DNA of 38,930 bases. Source: Actinomycetes bacterium. Lineage in GTDB: Bacteria; Actinomycetota; Acidimicrobiia; Acidimicrobiales; RAAP-2. The notes beneath the pieces are model-generated. The model was given only the letters and a program-made list of their open reading frames with translations, did not search any database and was not told where the DNA came from. A program made the translations under genes and the position numbers. Below, in pieces: positions 1 through 8,750 of this stretch; position 1 is the stretch's first letter, and each line of letters starts with the position of its first letter. The DNA lies in the NCBI GenBank assembly GCA_021818025.1, contig JAKAFH010000011.1:1-38930 (forward strand), given 5' to 3'.

Positions 1-924
1 CTGTTGATTCCCTTCTCGTTGACCTGGACGTTCGGGGTCATGGTGAAGCGACGTCGACAGGGGATTGCCATCCTGGCCGCCATGGCCCTGCTGTGGGCCG
101 GTTCGGTGCTGCCCGCGATGTACCTCGAGGCGCACGGGAATCCGCTCTTGGGCCGCGGGATCGACCAGCACGCGAGCGCCACCGTGGTCGGGGGCAACAT
201 GACGGGCAAGGAAGTGCGCTTCGGCGCCGCGCCGTCGGCACTCTTCAACGCCTCGGCCACAGCCACCTCCACGGGTGCGGTGAACTCGATGAGCGACAGT
301 TACACCGCGCTCGGCGGCGGCGTGCTGTTGGTCAACATGATGCTGGGCGAGGTCAGTCCCGGCGGCGTGGGGTCGGGACTGTACGGAATGTTGATTCTCG
401 CGATCCTGTCGGTCTTCATCGCCGGGCTGATGGTGGGGCGCACGCCGGAGTACCTGGGCAAGAAGGTCCAGGCGGCCGAGATGAAACTCATCGGGCTCTA
501 CATCCTGATCGTTCCGGCCAGCGTGCTGGCCGCGACCGCGCTCAGTCTCTCGATACCGTCGGTGCGGACCTCGCTGCTCAACCACGGGGCCCACGGGCTC
601 ACCGAAATGCTCTACGCCTTCACCTCGGCGTCGAACAACAACGGCTCGGCTTTCGCGGGACTGAGCGGCAACACGACCTTCCTCAATACGCTGCTCGGTG
701 CCTGCATGCTTATCGGGCGGTTCGCGTTAATCGTCCCGGTCATGGCGATTGCGGGCTCACTGGGTCGCAAGGGCCGGATCCCCGACAGCGCCGGCACCCT
801 GCGCACTGACACCGCGCTGTTCGCGACCCTGCTGATCGGTGTCACCGTCATCGTAGTGGGACTCACCTACTTCCCGGTCGTCACGTTGGGTCCCGTCGTC
901 GAGCACCTCGTCACGCACGCCTAG
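1..924 (+). CDS. kdpA: Potassium-transporting ATPase subunit KdpA, 3' part
   Basis: This is the C-terminal part of KdpA, the channel-like subunit of the high-affinity K+ pump KdpFABC in the cytoplasmic membrane. The reading frame is open from base 1, so the gene begins outside the window; about 307 of the usual 550-600 residues are seen. The stretch [17 protein letters not shown] (about residues 207-223 of the visible part) is a conserved KdpA pore-loop segment. Several hydrophobic helices are visible, for example around VFIAGLMVG and [17 protein letters not shown]. It lies 7 nt upstream of kdpB in the standard kdp order. Identity is secure; only the 5' end is missing, and whether kdpF is present cannot be judged. 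Confidence 0.96.
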   Translation: MLIPFSLTWTFGVMVKRRRQGIAILAAMALLWAGSVLPAMYLEAHGNPLLGRGIDQHASATVVGGNMTGKEVRFGAAPSALFNASATATSTGAVNSMSDSYTALGGGVLLVNMMLGEVSPGGVGSGLYGMLILAILSVFIAGLMVGRTPEYLGKKVQAAEMKLIGLYILIVPASVLAATALSLSIPSVRTSLLNHGAHGLTEMLYAFTSASNNNGSAFAGLSGNTTFLNTLLGACMLIGRFALIVPVMAIAGSLGRKGRIPDSAGTLRTDTALFATLLIGVTVIVVGLTYFPVVTLGPVVEHLVTHA

Positions 925-931
925 GAGAACT

Positions 932-2974
932 ATGAGCACCGTGTCCGTCACCCAGTCCGGTTTGCGCCGAGACCCCGCCCTCCTGCGTCGCGCGGGCGTC
1001 GAGGCGCTGCGCAAGCTCGACCCCCGGACGCTGGTGCGCAATCCCGTCATGTTCATCGTCGAGGTCGTCACGGTGCTGGCGGCGTTCTTCTGGCTGAAGG
1101 GTCTGGGCACGAGCTCGAGCGCGACCAACGTCTTCGCCGGCGTGACCGTGGCGTGGCTCGCGGTCACGGTCCTGTTCGCCAACTTTGCCGAGGCCGTCGC
1201 CGAGGGCCGTGGTCGGGCCCAGGCCGACGCCCTTCGGCGCACGCGCGCCGACACGGTCGCTCGGGTGCGACGCGATGGCGCGGTGATCGCGACGCCGTCG
1301 GCCGACTTGCGCGTGGGCGACGTGTGTGAGGTCGGGCCGGGCGAGATCATCCCGGGCGACGGCGAGATCATTGAGGGCATCGCGACCGTCGACGAATCGG
1401 CCATCACCGGGGAGTCGGCGCCGGTGATCCGCGAGTCCGGCGGCGACCGCTCGGCGGTGACCGGTGGCACGCGCGTGCTGTCGGACTTCATCGTCGTGCG
1501 CATCACCTCGAATCCGGGCGAGACGTTCCTTGACCGCATGATCTCGCTCGTCGAGGGGGCGAGCCGCCAGAAGACGCCCAACGAGATCGCCCTGGACATC
1601 CTGCTCGCGGGACTGAGCCTCGTCTTTATCATCGTGATCGTCACGCTGCAGCCACTGGCCGCCTACTCGCACGCCACCCAGTCGATCGTCGTGCTGGTCG
1701 CGCTCTTCGTGTGCCTGATCCCGACGACCATCGGGGCGCTGCTAAGCGCGATCGGCATCGCCGGCATGGACCGGCTCGTCCAGCGCAACGTACTCGCCAC
1801 CTCCGGACGGGCCGTGGAGGCGGCCGGGGACTGCTCGACGCTGCTGCTCGACAAGACCGGCACGATCACCTACGGCAATCGTCGGGCGGTCGACCTGGTC
1901 CCGGTAGGCGGTGCCGAGGTCGCGGATCTCGCCCAGGCGGCGCTCTGGTCGAGCCTTTCGGACGAGACGCCCGAGGGTCGATCGATCGTGGAGCTGGTTC
2001 ACGAGTCCTACGACCTAGCCGACGAGCTTCCCGGGGCGGCGGACCTCATCCCCTTCAGCGCGCACACGCGCATGAGCGGGGTGGACGTCGGGGGCCGCCA
2101 GATCCGCAAGGGCGCGGGCAGCGCCGTGACGGCCTGGGCCAACTCGCTCGGGCTCGCGACCCCGCCGGACCTCGCCAGCGTCGTCGAGTCGATCAGCGCC
2201 GACGGCGGCACGCCGTTGGTGGTGGCCGATGCGACACGGCTCCTCGGGGTGGTGCACCTGAAAGACGTCGTCAAGCCCGGCATGGCCGAGCGCTTCGCCC
2301 AGTTGCGCGCCATGGGGATACGCACCGTCATGATCACCGGCGATAATCCGCTGACCGCGCGAGCCATCGCGGGCGAGGCGGGCGTCGACGACTTCCTCGC
2401 CGAGGCTACGCCCGAGGACAAGATGAACCTCATCCGGCGTGAGCAGGCCGGCGGGCACCTGGTGGCGATGACCGGTGACGGGACCAACGATGCGCCAGCG
2501 CTCGCCCAGGCTGACGTGGGCGTGGCGATGAACTCCGGAACCCAGGCCGCCAAAGAGGCGGGCAACATGGTCGACCTCGACTCGGACCCGACCAAGCTGA
2601 TCGACATCGTCGAGATCGGCAAGCAGCTGCTGATCACGCGCGGCGCGCTCACCACGTTCTCCATCACCAACGACATCGCGAAGTTCTTCGCCATCGTGCC
2701 GGCGATGTTCGTCACGCAGTTCCCCGCGCTGCGTGCGCTCAACGTAATGGGCCTGACGAGTCCCCACTCCGCGATCCTCTCGGCGGTCATCTTCAACGCG
2801 CTCGTCATCGTCGCGCTGATTCCACTGGCGCTGCGCGGCGTGCACTTCCGGGCCGCGGGCGCCTCGTCGATTCTGCGGCGCAATCTGCTCGTCTACGGCC
2901 TCGGGGGAGCGGTGCTGCCCTTCGTCGGGATCAAGCTCATCGACGTGGTCGTCACGGCCCTGGGGGTGCGATAA
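932..2974 (+). CDS. kdpB: Potassium-transporting P-type ATPase subunit KdpB
   Basis: KdpB is the ATP-hydrolysing subunit of the Kdp K+ pump, a membrane P-type ATPase of about 680 aa; this protein is 680 aa. The phosphorylation motif DKTGTIT puts the catalytic aspartate at residue 307, as in E. coli KdpB. The actuator motif TGES puts its serine at residue 162, the position where E. coli KdpB is phosphorylated to inhibit the pump. The hinge motif [21 protein letters not shown] is present towards the C-terminus. AGGAG lies 5 nt before the ATG start. The stop codon overlaps the kdpC start by one base, so translation is probably coupled. Confidence 0.98.
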   Translation: MSTVSVTQSGLRRDPALLRRAGVEALRKLDPRTLVRNPVMFIVEVVTVLAAFFWLKGLGTSSSATNVFAGVTVAWLAVTVLFANFAEAVAEGRGRAQADALRRTRADTVARVRRDGAVIATPSADLRVGDVCEVGPGEIIPGDGEIIEGIATVDESAITGESAPVIRESGGDRSAVTGGTRVLSDFIVVRITSNPGETFLDRMISLVEGASRQKTPNEIALDILLAGLSLVFIIVIVTLQPLAAYSHATQSIVVLVALFVCLIPTTIGALLSAIGIAGMDRLVQRNVLATSGRAVEAAGDCSTLLLDKTGTITYGNRRAVDLVPVGGAEVADLAQAALWSSLSDETPEGRSIVELVHESYDLADELPGAADLIPFSAHTRMSGVDVGGRQIRKGAGSAVTAWANSLGLATPPDLASVVESISADGGTPLVVADATRLLGVVHLKDVVKPGMAERFAQLRAMGIRTVMITGDNPLTARAIAGEAGVDDFLAEATPEDKMNLIRREQAGGHLVAMTGDGTNDAPALAQADVGVAMNSGTQAAKEAGNMVDLDSDPTKLIDIVEIGKQLLITRGALTTFSITNDIAKFFAIVPAMFVTQFPALRALNVMGLTSPHSAILSAVIFNALVIVALIPLALRGVHFRAAGASSILRRNLLVYGLGGAVLPFVGIKLIDVVVTALGVR

Positions 2975-3564
2975 TGCGTCGAGTCATCCGTGCGTCCCTC
3001 GTCATGCTCGTAAGCCTCAGCGTGCTGACGGGGCTCGCCTACCCACTCGTCCTGACCGCCCTCGCCCAGGCGAGCGTGCCCGGCCGGGCCAACGGCTCGC
3101 TCGTCTACGTCCGTGGTCGCGCCGTGGGTTCGGCGCTGATCGGCCAGTCCTTCACGAACGCCGCGGGCCGGCCGCTGGCCCAGTACTTCCAGCCGCGACC
3201 GAGCGCCGCCAACTACGACGCCCTGGCCTCGGGCGGCACGAACCTGGGCCCGTCAAGCCCGGTGCTGTTGCGCAGTGTCGCGACACTGGCGCGCGCCTAC
3301 CGCGCCTTCAACCACCTGACACCGGGGACGCCCGTGCCGGTCGACGCCGTCACGACATCGGGATCCGGGCTCGATCCGGACATCTCGATCGCCAACGCGC
3401 TCTTGCAGGCGCCGCGCGTCGCCGCGGCCCGTCACCTCAGCCGCGCCGTCGTTCGATCCCTGGTCCAGCGCTACACCCAGGGCCGCATCCTCGGTATCCT
3501 GGGTGAGCCGGTCGTCAACGTGCTCGAGCTCAATCTGGCGCTCGAGCGTCTCGGTCGGCATTAG
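2974..3564 (+). CDS. kdpC: Potassium-transporting ATPase subunit KdpC
   Basis: KdpC is the single-span accessory subunit of the Kdp pump. The protein is 196 aa, normal for the family. It has one N-terminal membrane helix (about residues 7-29) followed by an extracytoplasmic domain. The family stretch with RPSAANYDALASGGTNLGPSSP is present near the middle. The ATG shares its first base with the last base of the kdpB stop. An AGGAGG sequence right after its stop is the ribosome-binding site of kdpD. Confidence 0.96.
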   Translation: MRRVIRASLVMLVSLSVLTGLAYPLVLTALAQASVPGRANGSLVYVRGRAVGSALIGQSFTNAAGRPLAQYFQPRPSAANYDALASGGTNLGPSSPVLLRSVATLARAYRAFNHLTPGTPVPVDAVTTSGSGLDPDISIANALLQAPRVAAARHLSRAVVRSLVQRYTQGRILGILGEPVVNVLELNLALERLGRH

Positions 3565-3573
3565 GAGGCGTGG

Positions 3574-6045
3574 GTGCGCGGCAGGCTCCGCATCTACCTA
3601 GGGGCCGCTCCCGGCGTTGGCAAGACCTACGCGATGCTCGACGAGGGCGCTCGACGGCTCGGCCGCGGTTCTGACGTCGTCGTCGGCTTCGTCGAGACCC
3701 ACGATCGAGTCCAGACCGCCGCGCGCCTGGAGGGACTGACCGTCCTCGCGCGCCGGCGGGTCGTCTATCGGGATCAGGTGTTCGAGGAGATGGACCTGCC
3801 GGCGATCCTGGCGCGCCACCCGAGCGTCGCACTGGTGGATGAACTGGCGCACACCAACGTGCCCGGCGTGGAGCACGTGAAGCGGTGGGAGGATGTCGAG
3901 GAACTGCTCGAGGCGGGCATCGACGTGATCTCGACAGTCAACCTGCAGCACCTCGAGAGCGTGAACGACGTCGTCGAGGCGATCACGGGCATCGCCCAGC
4001 GCGAGACCGTCCCCGACCGGGTCGTGCGCGCGGCCGAACAGGTCCAGCTCGTCGACCAGACGCCCGAGGCCCTGCGCCGACGTCTCGCGCACGGCAACAT
4101 CTACCCGGCCGAGCGCGTGGACGCGGCGCTGAGCAATTTCTTTCGACCCGGGAACCTGGCCGCCCTTCGCGAATTGGCGCTGCTCTGGCTCGCCGATCGG
4201 GTCGACGACGAGATCCAGAGCTACCGCGAGCGGCACGGCATCGTGCGAACCTGGGAGACCCGCGAGCGAATCGTGGTTGCGATCGCCGGGGACACGTCGG
4301 CCGAGCGCGTGATCCGGCGCGGCGCGCGCATGGCGGCTCGCTCACACGCCGAGCTCGTGGGGGTCCACGTCACGAGGGGTGACGGCCTGAGCACCACGCA
4401 CGCCGGGCTGGACGCCGCACTGGGGCTACTCGAGGAGCTCGGTGGCCGCTACGTGGAAGTCGTGGGCACCGACGTCGCGGCGAGCCTCGTGGCGGTGGCG
4501 CGATCGGAGAACGCCACGCAACTGCTCCTCGCGGCCTCGCCCAAGTCACGGCTCGCGACCTTCCTGCACGGCTCGGTGGTGGCGCACTGTGTCGCACTGA
4601 CCCGCGGGGAGATCGACCTGCACGTGATCGGTGCGGCCGAAGCGGAGAACCCCGAGCCCCGGGCGCGCAATCGGCGCCGCTGGTCCAACCCGGTCGGACG
4701 GCGCCGCGAGCTCGCGGCGGCCGCCATCGGGGCGGCCGGGTTCGTCGCGCTGACGCTGGCGCTCGGCGGCGGGGGATCGCGGAACTTGCCCCTGGCCATC
4801 AGTGCGCACCTGCTCGTGGTACTCGCGGTCGCGGGTGTCGGCAGCGTGCTCGAAGGCCTCGCCGCGGCCATCGTTGGCTTCGCGCTCATCAACTGGGAGT
4901 ACACGCCGCCGGTGCACACTTTCTCCGTCGCCGATGCACGCGACGTCGCGGCGCTCGTCGCCTACCTGGCGGCGGCGCTGTCGGTCAGCGGACTGGTGGA
5001 CCTGGCCACGCGGCGCACCCGGGCGGCCCGACGCGCCGAACGCAACGCCCGGGCCCTCGCGCGACTGGCGCGTAGCGTCGCGGGGGGCCAGGAGGGCATG
5101 CGCGACCTGGTGACCCAGGTGGTGCGCGTCTTTGAGTTACGCGGCGCCTCGTTGCGTGCGACGACGTCGCCCAACGGGGACGTCACGGTCGGGGTCATTG
5201 AACCCGACGATCCCGTCGTGCCCCTCGGCGAGGGCTACGAATTGCGCGTGGGCGGGCGCATGGACCCGGCTGAACGCGAGCTGCTCGTCGGCGTGGCCGC
5301 GCAACTGGTGCTAGCCCTCGAGCGCCGGCGTCTGCAGGCTGAGGCCAATGAGCGCGACGCACTGGCTGAAGGCGATGCGTTGCGTGCGTCACTGCTGGCC
5401 GCGGTCAGTCACGACTTGCGAACTCCGCTGGCTTCCATCAAGACTGCGACGACGACCCTGATCAGCGCACGAGACCGATTGGAGGATGGCGAGGTGGCCG
5501 AACTGCTCGAAGGCATCGACGCCGAGTCCGATCGGTTGAACGGACTGGTGGGCGACCTGCTCGACATGAACCGAATCCACGAGGGCACCGTCGAGATCAC
5601 GTCGCAGCCGGTCGATCTCGTCGAGATCGCCGAGCGCGCCATCGCCGAAGCCCGTCGCGCCGTAGCCACGCCCGAGGACGTGTCGCGCCACGGCGCGCCG
5701 AGCATGCCGGTGACGACCGATCCGGTATTGGTGGAGCGCATCGTCGCGAACCTGGTTCGCAACGCCCTCGAGCACGGCGGCGCGCCGGTGAGCGTCGATC
5801 TCGATCGAGCGGGCGGCGGCGTCGTGTTGCGGGTGATCGACCACGGTCCGGGCATCGACCGCGACCAACGCTCGCACGTCTTTGAACCCTTCCAACGGCG
5901 CGGCGACATCACCCGGGGCCGGGGCGTGGGCCTGGGGCTGGCAATCGCGCGTGGGTTCGCTACGACGGTGGGTGCAGTGCTTGACATCGAGGACACCCCG
6001 GGCGGCGGCTGCACGATGGTGCTGAGCCTGCCGGAGAAATCGTGA
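3574..6045 (+). CDS. kdpD: Osmosensitive K+ channel sensor histidine kinase KdpD
   Basis: KdpD is the membrane sensor kinase that phosphorylates KdpE when K+ is limiting. The 823-aa protein begins with the cytoplasmic KdpD domain, with Walker A GAAPGVGKT at residues 10-18 and DELAHTN further on. A universal-stress-protein-like domain follows (about 225-350), then four hydrophobic helices (about 375-475, DUF4118-like), a linker, and a HisKA domain with phospho-acceptor His613 in AAVSHDLRTPLASIKT. A HATPase domain (NLVRNALEHG, DHGPGID, GLGLAIA) completes it. I chose the GTG at 3574 because AGGAGG lies at 3563-3568, 5 nt before it. It overlaps kdpE by 4 nt (GTGA). Confidence 0.96.
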   Translation: MRGRLRIYLGAAPGVGKTYAMLDEGARRLGRGSDVVVGFVETHDRVQTAARLEGLTVLARRRVVYRDQVFEEMDLPAILARHPSVALVDELAHTNVPGVEHVKRWEDVEELLEAGIDVISTVNLQHLESVNDVVEAITGIAQRETVPDRVVRAAEQVQLVDQTPEALRRRLAHGNIYPAERVDAALSNFFRPGNLAALRELALLWLADRVDDEIQSYRERHGIVRTWETRERIVVAIAGDTSAERVIRRGARMAARSHAELVGVHVTRGDGLSTTHAGLDAALGLLEELGGRYVEVVGTDVAASLVAVARSENATQLLLAASPKSRLATFLHGSVVAHCVALTRGEIDLHVIGAAEAENPEPRARNRRRWSNPVGRRRELAAAAIGAAGFVALTLALGGGGSRNLPLAISAHLLVVLAVAGVGSVLEGLAAAIVGFALINWEYTPPVHTFSVADARDVAALVAYLAAALSVSGLVDLATRRTRAARRAERNARALARLARSVAGGQEGMRDLVTQVVRVFELRGASLRATTSPNGDVTVGVIEPDDPVVPLGEGYELRVGGRMDPAERELLVGVAAQLVLALERRRLQAEANERDALAEGDALRASLLAAVSHDLRTPLASIKTATTTLISARDRLEDGEVAELLEGIDAESDRLNGLVGDLLDMNRIHEGTVEITSQPVDLVEIAERAIAEARRAVATPEDVSRHGAPSMPVTTDPVLVERIVANLVRNALEHGGAPVSVDLDRAGGGVVLRVIDHGPGIDRDQRSHVFEPFQRRGDITRGRGVGLGLAIARGFATTVGAVLDIEDTPGGGCTMVLSLPEKS

Positions 6046-6713
6046 GCACCGTGCTCGTCGTCGACGACGACCGGGCGCTGGTCCGGGCGCTAAGCATTGG
6101 CCTGCGCGTGCACGGCTTTGACGTCCACGCCGCGACGACCGGGCCCGAGGCGCTGCGCGTGGCCGGCAAGGTACACCCTGACGTCGTGCTCGTCGATCTC
6201 GGTCTGCCCGGGCTCGACGGGATCGAGGTGATCGAGGCGCTGCGTGGCTGGAGCGAGGCCGCCATCATCGTGCTCTCGGCGCGCCCCCAGGAGGCGGTGA
6301 AGGTGGCGGCCCTGGACGCAGGGGCCGACGACTATCTGACCAAGCCCTTCGGCATCGACGAGCTGCTGGCCCGGGTGCGCGCTGTTTCGCGACGGCGGGT
6401 GTCCGCCACTGAGCCCGTGGTGCACGTGGGGGCAATCACTATCGACCTCTCGGCACGGCGCGTCGAGCGCGATGGTGCGCTCGTGCATCTCACGCCAAAG
6501 GAATGGGCCGCCCTGGCGGTCTTGGTGCGCCACCCGGGCCAGCTCGTGACCCACCAGACCCTGCTCGAACAAGTGTGGGGCGAGGGGTACGGCACCGAGA
6601 CCGAGTATCTGCGTACGCTCTTCGCGCGACTGCGGCGCAAACTGGAAGATGATCCATCCGCTCCCCGCCATCTCATCACCGAGCCGGGTGTCGGCTACCG
6701 CCTCGAGTCGTAA
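6042..6713 (+). CDS. kdpE: Response regulator KdpE, OmpR/PhoB family
   Basis: KdpE is the DNA-binding partner of KdpD and activates the kdp promoter. The 223-aa protein has a receiver domain with the acidic pocket VVDDDR at residues 6-11, phospho-acceptor Asp52 in VDLGLPG and the conserved TKPF lysine. A C-terminal OmpR-type winged helix follows (LTPKEWAALAVLVRHPGQLVTH to YLRTLFARLRRKLED), ending in GVGYRLES. The GTG start overlaps the kdpD stop. It is the last gene of the kdp operon; a perfect hairpin lies 31 nt downstream. Confidence 0.96.
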   Translation: MSTVLVVDDDRALVRALSIGLRVHGFDVHAATTGPEALRVAGKVHPDVVLVDLGLPGLDGIEVIEALRGWSEAAIIVLSARPQEAVKVAALDAGADDYLTKPFGIDELLARVRAVSRRRVSATEPVVHVGAITIDLSARRVERDGALVHLTPKEWAALAVLVRHPGQLVTHQTLLEQVWGEGYGTETEYLRTLFARLRRKLEDDPSAPRHLITEPGVGYRLES

Positions 6714-6743
6714 CGAAGCGGTGACGAGTCTAGAAACGGGGAC

Positions 6744-6760
6744 GCGAGGACTCTCCTCGC
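6744..6760 (+). terminator. Hairpin after kdpE, possible terminator
   Basis: A perfect 7-bp stem (GCGAGGA / TCCTCGC) closes a 3-nt loop, 31 nt after the kdpE stop. No T-run follows, so it would be a non-canonical terminator or an mRNA-stabilising hairpin. Confidence 0.4.
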
Positions 6761-6815
6761 CGTGAGCAGAACGGAGAGACCCCAGTGATTCCAGGGCCTT
6801 TCGGCGCTTGGGTTC

Positions 6816-6856
6816 TTGGTGGGCCGCCCGGGTCTCGATCCCGGCACCTTGGGATT
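6816..6856 (-). repeat. Orphan 3' half of tRNA-Lys: left attachment-site repeat
   Basis: This 41-bp block is identical to 11293-11333. In the right-hand copy it is the tRNA-Lys sequence from the anticodon loop to the CCA end plus one base. Here the 5' half of the tRNA is absent and the sequence diverges (GGATCT instead of AAAAGT) at the anticodon loop. This is the expected scar of integration into a tRNA gene by a tyrosine recombinase that crosses over in the anticodon loop. Weaker similarity between the two loci continues leftwards to about 6750. Confidence 0.75.
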
Positions 6857-7216
6857 GGATCTGGCCCGTCCGAGCGCATCCGTGAAAATCCATCTGACCT
6901 GGTCAGATCCGTTGGCAAATTCGCCGACGTCCGCCGAAATCCTCTCGAATTTGGGCCCTGGGCTACACCAGTGGCGACATGAAGCGGGCTCCGGGGCTGC
7001 CGGAGTTGTGAGCTTCGACAGTTCCAGTGGTGAGTCGTTTGAGCTTCGGATCGACCTCTGAGGCACGGCAAGTTTCTAAGAGCCAACGAATGAACCGGGT
7101 CGGACCACCGCGATCCCCGCAACCTGACTGAACGAAGGTGCTCGAGTTTCTCGCGAACATTCCCGTCGCCGCCGTTCGGGAGATGGTCGTGTTCGATTGG
7201 CGCGAGCGTCGCGCAA

Positions 7217-8221
7217 TTAGTCTCGCCGGTGTTTGCTCGCCACGTAGTCGTTCAGCCATGCGCGGGTGCTGCGCCACTGTCCATCGGGACCTTTCTGTGC
7301 GCGAAGGCGCCCGCGCTCGATTGCTGCGCGAAGCGACACGACGCTACGTTCCTTCGTCGCCAACGCCGCGAGTGGGACAAGGCGGTTGGGCCCGGCGACC
7401 GCAGGAACAACGAAACGGTAAAGGTTGTCCGTGATCGCGCGCGCGATCAACTCACCAAGAGGACCTGGGTCTTCTTCGTCCGCTCGCTGCAGGGATCGAA
7501 GGTACTTGATTCGGTCTCGCTTGTAGATGATGACCGGCGGGTAACCCATACGAATCAGCACCAGGTTGAGCAGGAGCCGACCGGTGCGACCGTTGCCGTC
7601 GAGGAAGGGATGGATCCGCTCGAACTCACCGTGGGCGGCTGCGAGTGACTCGATGTGATTCTCGGCGGTGCTGATCCGAGAAAGTGACGACACCCAGTCC
7701 GACATCGCGGATTCGACTTCGACCCACGATGGTGGGGTCATGCCGCTCGGGAATGACTGGATGTCGTGGCGACGAAAACTGCCCGGTCGCTCCTCTGCGG
7801 TGGCGTTGGGGTGGGGAGCGACGCCCCACACCGGACCGAGGGCTAACTCGTGTACGTAACGCACTTCGGTCATGTTTAGTGGGGCATCGGGAGCCCAGTC
7901 ACCTGGATCGAGGGCCTGCCCGTAGACCCACTTCGCGGCGTCGGCGTAACCCGTGACCTCCATGTACTCGCGAAGTTCCTTGTTCCCGACGGCGAGGCCC
8001 TGGGCGAGGAGCGCTTCGACCTGTTCGAGTACGAGGGTGTTGCCTTCGATCGCGGTCGACTGATGAGCCTCCTGGTACCAGATGGACGTCCAGATGTCCT
8101 CGGCTTCCGCGGGAGACGGCAGACCGCCCATGCGTTCGCGCAGCTCCTCGACGGCTTCGCTCAGTCGTTGGTAGATGGCTTGGCGAGATGGCCGCCCCCG
8201 TCGTGATTTGTTGGGTTCCAC
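7217..8221 (-). CDS. Fic-family protein AMPylase, class II self-inhibited
   Basis: Fic proteins transfer AMP, or occasionally another nucleotide moiety, onto hydroxyl side chains of target proteins. The 334-aa protein carries the complete catalytic motif [12 protein letters not shown] at residues 204-215. The inhibitory-helix motif STAIEG (Ser55 to Gly60, with Glu59) lies N-terminal to the Fic core, which defines class II and means no separate antitoxin is needed. The C-terminal ~60 residues look like a small winged-helix domain. The start is GTG at 8221; no Shine-Dalgarno is visible and a -10 box lies 8 nt upstream, so the mRNA is probably leaderless or nearly so. The gene sits inside the tRNA-Lys-bounded island, next to IS elements, which suggests horizontal acquisition. 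The target is unknown. Confidence 0.92.
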   Translation of the reverse strand: MEPNKSRRGRPSRQAIYQRLSEAVEELRERMGGLPSPAEAEDIWTSIWYQEAHQSTAIEGNTLVLEQVEALLAQGLAVGNKELREYMEVTGYADAAKWVYGQALDPGDWAPDAPLNMTEVRYVHELALGPVWGVAPHPNATAEERPGSFRRHDIQSFPSGMTPPSWVEVESAMSDWVSSLSRISTAENHIESLAAAHGEFERIHPFLDGNGRTGRLLLNLVLIRMGYPPVIIYKRDRIKYLRSLQRADEEDPGPLGELIARAITDNLYRFVVPAVAGPNRLVPLAALATKERSVVSLRAAIERGRLRAQKGPDGQWRSTRAWLNDYVASKHRRD

Positions 8222-8229
8222 GAGAAATA

Positions 8230-8258
8230 ATTATAACACAACAAATTAGGTTTGTCGT
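8230..8258 (-). promoter_or_regulatory. Sigma70-type promoter of the Fic gene
   Basis: On the minus strand, ACGACA (8258-8253) and a consensus TATAAT (8235-8230) are separated by 17 nt. The -10 box ends 8 nt before the GTG start, so transcription should begin at or within two bases of the start codon. The stretch is strikingly AT-rich compared with its surroundings. Confidence 0.7.
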
Positions 8259-8401
8259 GGAGCGAATAATTCTGCTCAAACTCGACAATTCACTCTGAAG
8301 TAGTTCGGTAATTCAGGGTCCCGAAACACAAAGACCTCGCATCAGGCTCCGCGATGACCCGCCAGTGGCTGATACTCAAGCCGCCATCGGTGAGACGGGC
8401 G

Positions 8402-8425
8402 GCGCTGCTGTCGATTTAGTTGACA
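8402..8425 (+). repeat. Left terminal inverted repeat of the IS3 element
   Basis: These 24 bp are the exact reverse complement of 9638-9661. Confidence 0.9.
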
Positions 8426-8465
8426 TCTAACATCCAGGCAATTGCCCTGGGGAAGGATGGCAGCG

Positions 8466-8750
8466 ATGGCAAGAAGGTATCCCAAGGAGTTCCGTGACGA
8501 CGTGGTCAAGGTAGCCCGTCTGCACCAGTCTCCCATGACCCAGATTGCGAAGGACTTCGGCATCTCCGAGGCGACGCTCTATGAGTGGATGAAGAAGGCC
8601 GACGTCGAAGACGGTGCTCGTCCGGGCGTCACGTCGTCACAGGCCGAGGAGAACCGCGAGCTGCGCCGGCGCAACCGCGTGCTCGAGCAGGAGGTCGAGA
8701 TCCTGCGCCGCGCGACCGCCTACTTCGCCAAGGGTCTCGCCCCAAAATGA
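8466..8750 (+). CDS. IS3-family transposase OrfA, helix-turn-helix protein
   Basis: OrfA supplies the end-binding helix-turn-helix part of an IS3 transposase. The 94-aa protein contains the HTH (about residues 5-42, with YPKEFRDDVVKVAR and IAKDFGISEATLYEWMKKA) and a leucine-zipper-like segment (ENRELRRRNRVLEQEVEILRR). The ATG at 8466 is preferred because GGAAGG lies at 8451-8456; an in-frame ATG at 8457 is possible. Its stop overlaps the orfB start in AAAATGA. It is intact, but its partner orfB is not. Confidence 0.88.
   Translation: MARRYPKEFRDDVVKVARLHQSPMTQIAKDFGISEATLYEWMKKADVEDGARPGVTSSQAEENRELRRRNRVLEQEVEILRRATAYFAKGLAPK

Larger units (their letters stand above)
6714..7216. other. Gene-free stretch between kdpE and the Fic gene
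   Basis: This 503-bp stretch holds the kdpE-distal hairpin, the orphan tRNA-Lys 3' half, and a near-perfect palindrome at 6892-6908 (ATCTGACC, one base, GGTCAGAT). Several short frames cross it on both strands, but none has a convincing start or recognisable protein. The minus-strand frame covering 6963-7060 reads like the tail of a protein without an upstream body. Confidence 0.5.

Noticed and set aside
6695-7122. Minus-strand frames of 123 and 130 codons over the left att site
   Set aside because: They run across the tRNA fragment and into kdpE or its 3' flank. The similar translation near 11300 comes from the shared DNA repeat, not from protein conservation.
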